64,000 nt of DNA from Phoronis australis (lineage: Eukaryota > Phoronida > Phoronidae). Positions 1 to 10,400 of the stretch are shown here, one piece after another (position 1 is the first letter of the stretch; every line of letters begins with the position of its first letter). The stretch is taken from the NCBI GenBank assembly GCA_002633005.1, contig NMRA01000469.1, positions 269,873 through 333,872 on the forward strand, read 5' to 3'. Made by a program: the position numbers and the translations under genes. The notes beneath the pieces are model-generated. The model did no database searches and was not told where the DNA came from. It worked only from the letters and a program-made list of their open reading frames with translations.

Positions 1-90
1 GGACTGCGATCGACTTGTCTAACAACCGTGAACAGAACACACAAAATGAAAGACAATGTATCATATTATTGAATAACAGACAATCCTTAC

Positions 91-188
91 CTTTCTGGAT
101 CCTTAGGAAACCTACAAAATGACACGTCTGGGGTTTTCGTGGATGAATTCATGCAATTTATCGCACTGCAAAATGCGTCCGTCCCCAT
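91..188 (-). CDS. THAP zinc-finger protein, first coding exon (continues past left edge)
   Basis: An ATG at 188-186 opens 32 codons plus two bases and ends at a good donor (AG|GTAAGG, GT at 90-89). The peptide begins MGTDAFCSAINC and ends VSFCRFPKDPER. The C-x4-C pair followed by a hydrophobic-F-x-x-F-P block is the N-terminal half of a THAP (C2CH) DNA-binding domain; the second zinc pair (C-x2-H) would be in the next exon, outside the window. An in-frame TGA at 224-222, twelve codons upstream, supports this ATG as the start. THAP domains occur in chromatin and transcription proteins and in P-element/Kolobok-type transposases, so host gene versus transposon cannot be decided here. It is on the same strand as the ABCG exons, downstream of them. 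Confidence 0.75.
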
Positions 189-1498
189 TGTTTTGGCGCT
201 TCCTGGTTGACCGTAGCTTGTTCACCACTTGGCGGCGCTAGTAGTAGCGGTAACAGCGAACTCACAAGTGAACTCTCCTATACTACTACACTCCTTGGTA
301 TTAGCATCCATAAAAGCTAGCACATGACATGCAGTAACAGTAATGAGCTCTATGAATAACCACGAGACAGTGTGAGAGGGCGAAAAATAAGTTCTCAAGC
401 ACCTAGGCAGCTAAGGACATCTTCAAAGCCTGGCTGAGAGTCACTACCAGTTAAGCCCCCAGGTTCACCACAAATACTTTTGCCAGTTTCGTTCCCTGTG
501 CAGTTGTAAATTTTGTTTCAGTTTGCATTAGTCACCAAATTTGCAGGATTCCACTACAAATTATTGTTGTCAGTGTCTGCAGGAAGATTCAGGACAGATG
601 AAGGTGTCCCACTCTATAGGAATGACCAAAAAACATGCAGGAATGTCGTTTTTAAACTTTCATGATGGTGTGCCCTTTAAAAGGCTGTGGTCCACCCACC
701 TCCTCATGACATCCTAACTCCTCCAGTCGTGTCATACCTTCCTCACTGAACTTTTGGCACCCGCTTCACCCTTCAGTACCTTCTTGTTATAAATTTTACA
801 ATTACACCCTTGGTTCTCTTTGGGACTGTGTACATGCAATAGGACAATGAACAAGTACCGGTACATGAAAGTCAGCAAAACATTTCTTTTAATTTCAAAT
901 TAATAACATATTACCAGGAACTTCACGGCATTTATTAGGGACATTGTACATTTTCGTACCCCCAAAAGTATTACTGGCTTAAGAGGGTGTAAAATGGAAA
1001 AATAAATCTGGTGGTGTTCAAATGGAAAATAAAAATGTCTTGTAATATTACCTCTTACATGACGGCCATGTCGCTGCACTTAGCTAAAAGCTAGCACTTT
1101 AATAAACAAATTGTAAAACAATCTCCTCACATGAAATCATTAATTGTGTTTTGATATTGATTTAGAAGAGCAAGGCGTGAAACAAAATGTACTATACGTA
1201 TATTTCAAAAGATGATAATGTGCCATGCTACTTCATTTAAAACTGAACAATCATAAGTCACCATCACAGAACAGGCTTTCGCCTCTACTCAGCTCTAAAA
1301 ATAGCGAACATCTGGTTTGTCCCTCACATGTGAAAGTCAAGGAGATGCAAGCAAACGGCAAGATATGGGTAAGATGAGAGGAGTAAATATAGGGACTCCG
1401 ATGTTTGTATACAATGCAAAGAAAAGCACGCATGCGCATCTCCCTATAGGGAAAAACAACCAATGGTGTCGCTGCATACATGTTACACTAAGGGTGAA
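189..1498. other. Gene-free flank upstream of the THAP exon
   Basis: The first about 200 bases (189-400) would be the 5' UTR and promoter of the THAP gene and are richer in CG dinucleotides than the rest. No coding match is seen from 400 to 1498; the short ORFs at 1251-1502 lack protein-like composition. Confidence 0.5.
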
Positions 1499-1621
1499 AT
1501 GAATGATCTGTCAGATTACACAAAATCGTTGTCTAGAGAGCCGAGAGCAAGATATTCTGAAAAGTTACGGCATAATAACATTAAAGAAATATTGACAGAT
1601 CCATTCACTTCAATTGACCAG
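1499..1621 (+). CDS. Candidate first exon of an unnamed protein (R-x-R-Y-x-x-K-L motif)
   Basis: ATG at 1499-1501 opens 41 codons ending in CAG at a GT (CAG|GTAGAC, 1622). The peptide starts MNDLSDYTKSLSREPRARY and goes on to a DPF tripeptide. The pattern 'short acidic start, K/R-S-L, R-x-R-Y-x-x-K-L, D-P-F/Y' resembles the N-terminus of uncharacterised proteins common in marine invertebrates, some of which carry SWIM-type zinc fingers downstream. That resemblance is from memory of the general pattern, not a search. No second exon was found nearby, so this may be a lone transposon-derived remnant. Without the splice the frame reaches a stop at 1652-1654. Confidence 0.35.
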
Positions 1622-2821
1622 GTAGACCGCAGAATTTGCCTAGCATTGAAATAACTACACTGCTTTGGATACCTTTTGGAAAATAAGAGCAAAATAATAC
1701 ACTAATAGAAATTCATATCATGACAGAACGTTCTAGTCCTTCAGTAAAAAAATGGTTTTGCATACTAAAACATTGCTACTACTCCAGTATTCTAATTTTG
1801 TTAATCGATCATTTGCCTTGGCTTTTCTATGGCTGCAAGTAGAGTATCAACTATTGGCATTTTTCTGACAATTCTTCACAAAATTTCTCTGTTCACAAGC
1901 CAGGTTACCTTCAATTCACAACACATAACTCTAACTGGTTCAAGTTCCCAGTGATATAATATTCAAAGCTAAATTTCGCCATGTTTAGCAAGCTAAAAAC
2001 AAAAATCTAATGGCTTTTCATGTTCATAATATCAATTTCATAATATTCCTTACAATGATATGATCTTATCTTCATTACTATTAAGAACCTTAAAACCATC
2101 AGTGACTCAAGGAAACCCATCAGAGTTTATTGGGTTGGCCAACCCTAAAATCATAAGTTCAAAATTGGTGCAAGTAGGCACTGACGGCGACAAAAGTTGA
2201 CAGCTAATTCAGCAACAATTCAAGATCAGGTGAGCATGCTGTTTTTAACCCAAAAGTGCTTCAGTCAGGAATTCAACATTGCTAAACAGCAGCAAAATGT
2301 GAAGAACTGTGGCATTCATTTATGATAACAGAGCCTTACGCCCTCTTTTGATTACAGCTGTTTGTTATGGGCCCCACCAGAGTGCCCTCCTGTCGTCTTC
2401 TAACTTGTTTAGCCAGCAAATGTTTGTAATACATGACCTCTTTTCAGTCCTCTCATTAGGTTTAGACAATCAATTTTTACAACCTTTATAACTTCCATTT
2501 CCGCCATCCCATCGCGACTAATAGAGGCACTTCCTCAAAAAAATTCTCAAGCTGTCCTAGCAGTGCTCTATGTATCTACTTTGTCAGATACAAAAGGTCT
2601 CAATGTCAGAATCACTCATATGCAGCTCACTAAACCTTTACTTCTTGAAAGCAAATAAATTGTGTGTTGGATGAAATTAAATTAAAGAAAAATTACTTCA
2701 CTTTGTTTGCATAGTCAATATCTAAATAACCTAGGCTACACAGAGTTTACTCATTCTTGCAAGAAACAAGCTCTAAATTAAAAAAATCTTGGGGCCGGGA
2801 AGTCAGCCCAAAAATTCCAAT
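1622..2821. other. AT-rich stretch, no gene seen
   Basis: No exon, RNA gene or tandem repeat recognised. The ORFs at 2309-2491 and 2747-2945 are not protein-like, and the latter runs into the repeat that starts at 2822. Confidence 0.5.
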
Positions 2822-4050
2822 ACAAGAGCAATGCGGAGTGTTGAAATGCGCCCACGAATGCACAGCAAATGGTGTGCTTCTAGGGTTGTTTATTTGTTTC
2901 ATAAAAATGGTCATTAGATGGCGCAAAAACAGCCAATCCATCTGAAAACGATAAAATGCTATCGTTTTTGTAATAGAAAGCTATTTACCAAATTTCATAA
3001 AAATCTGTCAATGAACTTCAGAGAAACAGGAAAACGGAAAAAATGAAATTGCCACTATGGGACACAGTGTTCAGTGGATCCGCCTCAAAGACGTCATCGT
3101 CTGTCGATAACTTCATATAAATACAATTACTAAATTGAATAAAGATCCTGCAGCAGGTTTAGGAGATGTAGCTATGGGCACAAAGTAAAACAAAACTACC
3201 ACTAGGAGGCGCCACAGTAGCCGAAGTTGTCATCGTCAACCGTCCTTTTCGCCAATTTTCAAAACCATCCTTAGAATGGTTTAGTTGATCGAGGGATCGA
3301 CGTCAAAAAACAGACTCGAAAACACCAAAAAATGGCCACTAGGTGGCGTAAAGTACAACTAGTCCATCCCAAAACGGGCAGATAGCATCATCTCACCAAT
3401 AGATGCCTATATTCAAAATTTTCTGAAAATCAGTTGATAACCTAAAAAACAAAAGTTGCCAATTGGGGGCACACCGATAGTCAGATCTGTCCGAAAGTTG
3501 TCATCATCTGTTGCCAACATCATATAAATTTAATAAAGACCTTACAAATGGTTTAGGAGATACAGCTATGGGTGCAAAAAAAACTGCCACTAGGAGGCGC
3601 CACAGTGGTTGAAGTCGTCGGTAATTCATCATCAGCCGTCCTCTTTGTAGTAAGTTCATATTTTCACAATCATCCTTACAGTGGTTTGGTTGATAGAGGG
3701 ATGGACGCCAAAAAACAAACTGGAAAACAGTAAAAATGGCCACTAGGTGGCGCAAACAGGAGGATAGTGTCATTTCACTAATAGATGCCTACACCCAAAT
3801 TTTATAAGAATATGATGAGGACCTTTGAAGATACAGAGGTAAACGGAAAAACTGAAATTGCCATAACGGCACACCGGTAGTCCGATCAGTTCGAAAGTTC
3901 AATCATGCCATCCCATCCACGAAAGGATCACATGTGCAAAATTTCATGGGTTTTGGAGATCCAGCAGCGAACACCGGACGCATGGATGGAGATGACAGCA
4001 TAATGCGTCCACATACAAAATAATATGTTGGTGCATAATAAGGAGGCAAA
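2822..4050 (+). repeat. Dispersed repeat, copy 1, with CTCF-like core modules
   Basis: The copy starts with the family's 5' signature (acaagagcaatgcggagtg, then gcgcccacgaatgca) and ends with its 3' signature (gatgacagcataatgcgtcc). Between them are about eight diverged modules, each with a block like CCACTAGRKGGCGC or a decayed form, at 2911, 3052, 3199, 3336, 3459, 3587, 3740 and 3861, i.e. every 121-153 bp. The best cores are at 3199, 3336, 3587 and 3740. Related copies are at 6976-9095, 53292-53790, 61007-61225 and 63161-63770, all in the same orientation, plus an end fragment near 57840. No transposase is visible, so it looks non-autonomous. Confidence 0.85.
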
Positions 4051-4300
4051 CCTGATAGCCCTTCATGATCAGTTTCTGCACTCGGTAAACACTGTACACT
4101 GCAGCCGCCACAAAACATCATCCTTGGCTTCAATTATTGCATCAGGATTTGTTAAAGCAATATTTTTGCCTTTCACAAAGCCCAGATTTTATCTTGATGA
4201 CATTTTCAATCACTCAACTTCAACTGCTGATAAACAGGCCTCAAATGCTTATACACTATGCCTTAGCAATAGGCCGCGTAACTTTAAAAAATCAACTTAC

Positions 4301-4470
4301 CACCAAGGTTTCACGAACTGTAAGGTTGGAAAATAACAGATCTTGTTGCAGAACATAACAGATCTTTCTCTTGGTCGCTTTTGTAAGTTTCTCCCCGTTG
4401 ACCGTCATACTTCCTGAGTCAATAGCTGCACGTCCAGCCAGCACATTTAACAGAGTAGTCTTACCAGATC
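4301..4470 (-). CDS. ABCG exon with Walker A end and Q-loop
   Basis: 170 bases. Acceptor ttcttcag|GATCTGG (AG at 4472-4471); donor GTG|GTAAGT (GT at 4300-4299). The first two bases complete the glycine codon begun in the upstream exon, giving SGKTTLLNVLAGRAA directly after GAS-G. The exon ends on a codon boundary after NLTVRETLV. Q of the Q-loop is in CYVLQQD. Confidence 0.9.
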
Positions 4471-7400
4471 CTGAAGAACACAGAAAACTAATCACAAAAA
4501 GTCAAAAGCAATTTAAACATCTATTCAAAAAGAAATCTTTCTACAACAAAATTTCTTCTGCAAAATTATATAATTATCAATCAAGGTTGTCTCAAAAGTA
4601 CATGCCACTTTTGTTATTCCTAATAATTCTGTCAATAATGATGGTTTTGTAACTAAGTTTTCAAATTTGAAAGAGGAAGTCATAAGGCAAAATAGCTCGG
4701 ACAAAGAAGAATTGTTTTCATGACAACAACGAAATTTAGAAACAAAACCATTCAAATGTTGCAAAAAGAGTTCACGGGAAGTTCAACATCAACACCTTCA
4801 CCCACAAAAGCAAATACTTTCAAGCCATTGGAACAATGATCACCTTAAGCAGGATGTGAGAAAGATCCAAACAGGAAGTTGACAATAAAATTTCTTGACA
4901 ATGTGGATGTGGTGAATGATTATGCAGGAAAAAAGTGCATCAGAAAATGTAACCAACAGGCTTTGCCTTTCTCTAACTTAATGCAAAGTCAAGATCAAGG
5001 ATCTTCAACTCTTTCAAACAAAACCTAGATCAATTACCTATGCTGTCTCATGTCAGTTACTAAATAAATGTGGAGCTACCTACAGGAGTAAAATTTCTTG
5101 CCGTTTTATTAATAATGACTTCAGATGGATATTAAAATTTGAAAATTAATGAAAAAGAAAAAAATATTTAAAATATTTCAGTCACTATAAACTGGGTAAC
5201 AGCTTTCATAACTTGGGCTTTAACTAGCTTCAGCATAAGTCAACCGAAAACAGACAAAATAACCCATTATTCAGCATTACGACAGCTGAGTATGTTACGA
5301 CTGTTATGTGTAAACGAAATCGACAGTCATGACTGGTAATTTACCAGTAAACTAATAGACAAGTAAAGTTATCCACTATTCATTTAGTTCAGATCTACTC
5401 AATAGTAAGCAAACCTTGTGATTTCTTATAAAGGAAGCATCATGCAACAAATGCAGACAATCGATACTTTGTAATTAGGTCACCCATTACCAGTCTACAT
5501 AACCTTTTACATGAGAGACAGTTGTCACCGTGTCAGTTGCCACGGTGCCACCGGCTCCACTTTGGTCACATTTACACGACATTAGATCGCAGACTGGATC
5601 AGCATTCAGTCACTTACATGAAGACTGTCTGCGCATGCTCGCATAAACAATAGCAAATGTCCAAACCACGTGGAATGCCATCTGATCACCCAAATATTCG
5701 CTATTGCATAAGCCCATCAAAAAATAATTACTTTGTACCCTGCTCAAGTTGTGTTTAGACGTGTAGTTGAAACTGCAGCAACTGATCGAGTGCAACTCGA
5801 TTTACCTATCAAATCGGTGACAAAAATTGGTCGCCACGGTGTCACTTGCACCCGATCAGCTGTACCTCGTGTAAACGTGGCTTACTACACGACACCAGTG
5901 TGCCAACCTAAGCCTGAATTTTCATGTAATAAGCAGTCACGAAAATTGTAATTTGCAAAAACTTCCACGTTCCGCTTTCATCAGTCACCAATCTCAATTT
6001 TGCATGTAAATGTAGCGAAATTAGATAGTTTTATACACACATGTGCTATGATTTTATTTCCATATGGCAAGATGTCGAAAATTTTACAAAAAACAATATC
6101 AATAACACGGGGAGTTGAAATATACCCACAGCTGCCTCACAAACATGATTCTATTGAGGTATATTAGCATCATCAAATGGCCATTGAATACATCAAACCC
6201 GTATGAAAATGAAAAGGCAATGCTGTCTCCTGAATAGAAAATTATCAGTTAAATATTCATGAAAATCTGGCAATGGCCTACTAAGATTGCAAAGGCAAAT
6301 GGGAAAAAAACTAACTGCCTTTAGGAGGCAAAGCAGTGGTCCAGTCCTTTAATCTGTAGTCAAGTCAATAGGAACACACATGTTGAACTTTCAAAAGATC
6401 TTGTAAGGGGGGTAAGGGGATACAGCCAGAGAAGCAAAAATGTCACTATAGGGACACCACAGTTGTTGGATCCATCTAAAAATTCATGTCCGTTGTGCTC
6501 TTGTCAGTAAGAACACATAAACTTATTATCAATGGCAAACACTAGATGGCAAAGAATATGATGAATCCAACCCAAACTTGTTAGCCAAATATCATGAAAA
6601 ACCATCAAAGAATTCTGAAGATAATGACAGTAAATGTCAAAACCGAAAGTCGTAAACAGCCAATTAAGGCCCTTCCCACTGGTTCCGAAGCTTCAGTAAT
6701 ACAGGAGATGACAAATAGGAACACTTAACATCGGTCCTGAAACAAAGTTAACAGCGCGGGGTTGACTCCGGAGTAAAGAGGTAGATTCAACAGCGAAGCT
6801 TCGACGTTTCGCTACAATGGGAACACTTAACTTCGATGACATCGGAGTTATCGGCTGGGGTCATAACCTCCACTTACCAACTGCAGGTGGTTACTGGTTA
6901 ATATTAAACATTTTGTTACAATATTCATTATTTTAGCAGTATAAGCATTCTGTCTCAACTCATCCTTAAATTAAAACAAGAGCAACGCGGAGCGTTGATA
7001 TGCGCCCACTGTATGCATCACATATAGCGCAGATACAAGGGGGATGATTACTATTATAACCATTCCCACTAAATGGAGCAATGCTAGCAAACTTAAAATA
7101 GCCTCTAGGGGGTGCATAGCAAATCAGCAGTGCTTCTTTAATAGGAACAGACCTGCCAAGCCTGTAAAAAAATTAAAACTGGCACTGGGGGCACAGTGGT
7201 AGTCCAATTGCCACTAAATGGAGCAATGCTAATAAACTTTTAAGTAGCTTCTAGGGGGTACATAGCAAGTCAGCAATACCTTCCTCAATAGCAAAATTAA
7301 AGCTGGCACTGAGGGCACAGTGGTAGTACAGGGCCATTAATCCCTTGATGTTGGTGACGAATATCGGCCAAATTCCCCTCTGAAAATTATTGAAAAATCA

Positions 7401-10400
7401 CGTGAAATTCCCCTCCCAATGCCCAAAAATTCCCCTCGAGGTTCGAATCTCTTGTAACTCACATCGGTGAAAATTTGAAAGAGCGCAAAATGTTAGTTTT
7501 GGCTACTTGAGGCATAGCCTACAAGGACTTGCAACAGGGTGGAGGTGCTATTGATGGCAGGTAAAATTTTCCTGTCACCCCGAAATATTCCTCTCTCACA
7601 AGGCACAGGCACCTTTCCTCTTGGATGAGTGAGAGCCCTGCAGTCAGGTATGTCCAAACGTCATCATCTGTTGTCAGTTCATAGAAATACACTTGCCAAA
7701 GATCCAACAGGGAGAAACAGCAGCGGATGAGAAAAAAGCAAACTGCCACTTGGGGACACCACAGCAGCCAAACTGTCCAAACATTGTCAACCATGCTCTT
7801 CCTAGTAGGAACACATAATTTACCAATTTCCCTAATGATTCTTAGAGTGGTTTGGCCGATAGAGAGATCGATGCCAAAATCAGACTAAAACATGATAAAA
7901 ACGGCCACTAGGAGACATACACTACACCAAATCCATCTGAAAACAAAATGGTATAATCGCTTTATTAATAGAAACCTATTTGCTTAATTTCATAACAATT
8001 CACCAAGGAACTCCAAAGATACAGAGGAAAACAAAAAAAATAAAATTGCCACTAGGAGGCACAGCGGGTGTCCGATCCGTCCGAATGTCATCGTTATCTG
8101 CTGTCACTTTCATAGAAATGCACCTGTCAATTTAAACAAGATCCTGCAGAGGGTTCAGAAGATACAGCCACAGAGGCAACGATAACAAAACTGCCACTAG
8201 GAGGTGCTACAGTAGTCGGGGCCGTCCAAAAATCATCATCACATATCCTCTTCCTAGTAAGAACATATTTGCTGATTTTCACAAAAATCCTAAGAATGAT
8301 TTGGCCAACAGAGAGGCGGACACCAAAAACAGACTAAAAATAATAAAAACGGCCACTAAGCGGCGCGCACTATGTCAAATCCATCTGAAAACAGAAAGAT
8401 GCAATTGCCTTTTTAGTAGAAATCTATTTACCAAATTTTATAATGATCCGTCCAAGAACTGCAAAGATAGAGGAAAATGGAAAGAATAAAATTGCCACTA
8501 GGGTGCACAGCAGTTCTTGGATTCGTCTGAAAGTCATCACTTGTTGTCACTTTCATATATACACACTTGCCAAATTTAACAAAGATCATGCTGAGGATTT
8601 AGGAGATACAGCACTGGACGCAAAAAATTGCCACTAAGAGGAGCCCCTGTATTAGGAGCTGTCCAAAAATCATCGTCAGCAGTCCTCTTCCAAGTAGAAA
8701 CATTTATGTCAATTTTCATAACCACCCTTACAGTGGTTTGACCTTTTGAGGGGAAGATGGCAAAAAACATACCTGAAAACAGTAAAAATGGCCACTAGGT
8801 GGTGCAAAATACCTCGAATCCCATGACATCATCTTCCTAATACATGTAGATGCCTATTTGCCAAATTTCACGAAAATCCATTAATGAACACCGAAGATAC
8901 AGAGGCAAACGTAAAAAATAAAATTGCACTAGGGAGCACACCAGTTGTCGGATCCCTACGAAAATTCGCTCACGCCAGCCAATCCATGAAAGGAACATCA
9001 TCTGCAAAATTTCATGAACATAATCAACTCAAGGGATTTGGAGATACAGCAGCGAACACCAGACACTGGACAAAGATGACAGCATAATGCACCCCAGGGA
9101 TTGACGCTATTAAAATCGCCAGGTCGCATTTTGCGACCTAGCCAAAATCCCAGGTCGCATTTTCAAAATCCAGCTCGCATTCATAAATGCCAGGTCGCAA
9201 AATTTTCCCGCCATTTTACGCACCAAATTTGACTTTATTAGATCACCGAGAAAATGTTTAGATTATGCTCTTACCTGCAGCGTTAAATACTCACAATTTC
9301 AGATCGCAAAATTGACTTCGTTCATGCAGGTACGGCGTTACTGTCCACTTTTTGCTCGCAGCCCCAATTTTGCAACTTAACTTGACGTTTGAAAAACAAC
9401 AGTCGAAAAAAAATCCGTGAAACGATGCCTTAACCGAATGACCTATTTGGATGCGTGGTGTATAAAGAGAAGAACAAAAAGTTTGCAAACCCCAATTTTG
9501 CATCTAGTATCCGTTTAGTTGCAATAGCTGGCTACTGGCATAGAATATAGGGTTTAAGGAACCTCGACCTCGGGAAACATGGGGACAGGAAAATATCAGT
9601 TCTGGGTTATATCGGTCCTATGGAATATCGTAAGGCATCGGGTCTTTTATAACCGCCGAGAATCTATGAGTTCATTTCTAAATAAACTGGCACCCGGGTG
9701 CTTAACAGAGCCAAGCCAGTATACTCTTTCATTTAGGACTGTTGCTGTTCTCTTTTGAAGTGGTGCGCACGCGCGAGTTCACGCACTTGAATCGCTGGAG
9801 TAGGCCATTTTGTTTTAAGTTAAGACAAAGATTGTCGTGGTTGACTCTCTATTCGTGTGCAATGATAATAACTACATTACATGTGGTCCGTAATACTAGA
9901 CTTAGGTACGCGTATACAACACACTTTACGTTGGCAACACCGTTTGAAAGACTCATATTTCTCGCACGTTGCCCCAGAAACAAGTAAAGGGTTTGAGAAT
10001 TTCTTGGCAACTGAGTAAAGACGTGGCCGTCGTTTTGGCGATTAATAGGATTGTTATTTTCACTTTGGCTGTCTTATGCGATAAAAACAAGACGCACATC
10101 TCTAAGTCACGATTGTCTGCTAGGACCGCTTGCGCGCTAACAAAGGGACCGACCAGTGCCGCAGTGCAATATCAGGGATATTGTCGTGGATATTTGGTAC
10201 ATGAAATTAGGACATCTTACACGAAAAAATAAACATATTTGTCCACCACAAAGTTTAGTAAGTTGATCGCTTACGAATTAGTAGAAACACCGCTGTTTTG
10301 TGACATTTTATCACGTATTATGCAGTTGCCCGAAACTTTGGCGAATCCGGAAATTTGCAAAAGTGGCCCAAAATGTTGGCCAATGAAACACGTCAAAGAT

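Noticed and set aside
5510-5900. Possible foldback from repeated GCCACGGTG and CGTGTAAA motifs
   Set aside because: The motifs occur in mixed order and orientation and do not form continuous arms.
7425-7460. Pol III B box (ggttcgaatct)
   Set aside because: No A box at a workable distance and no cloverleaf; chance match.
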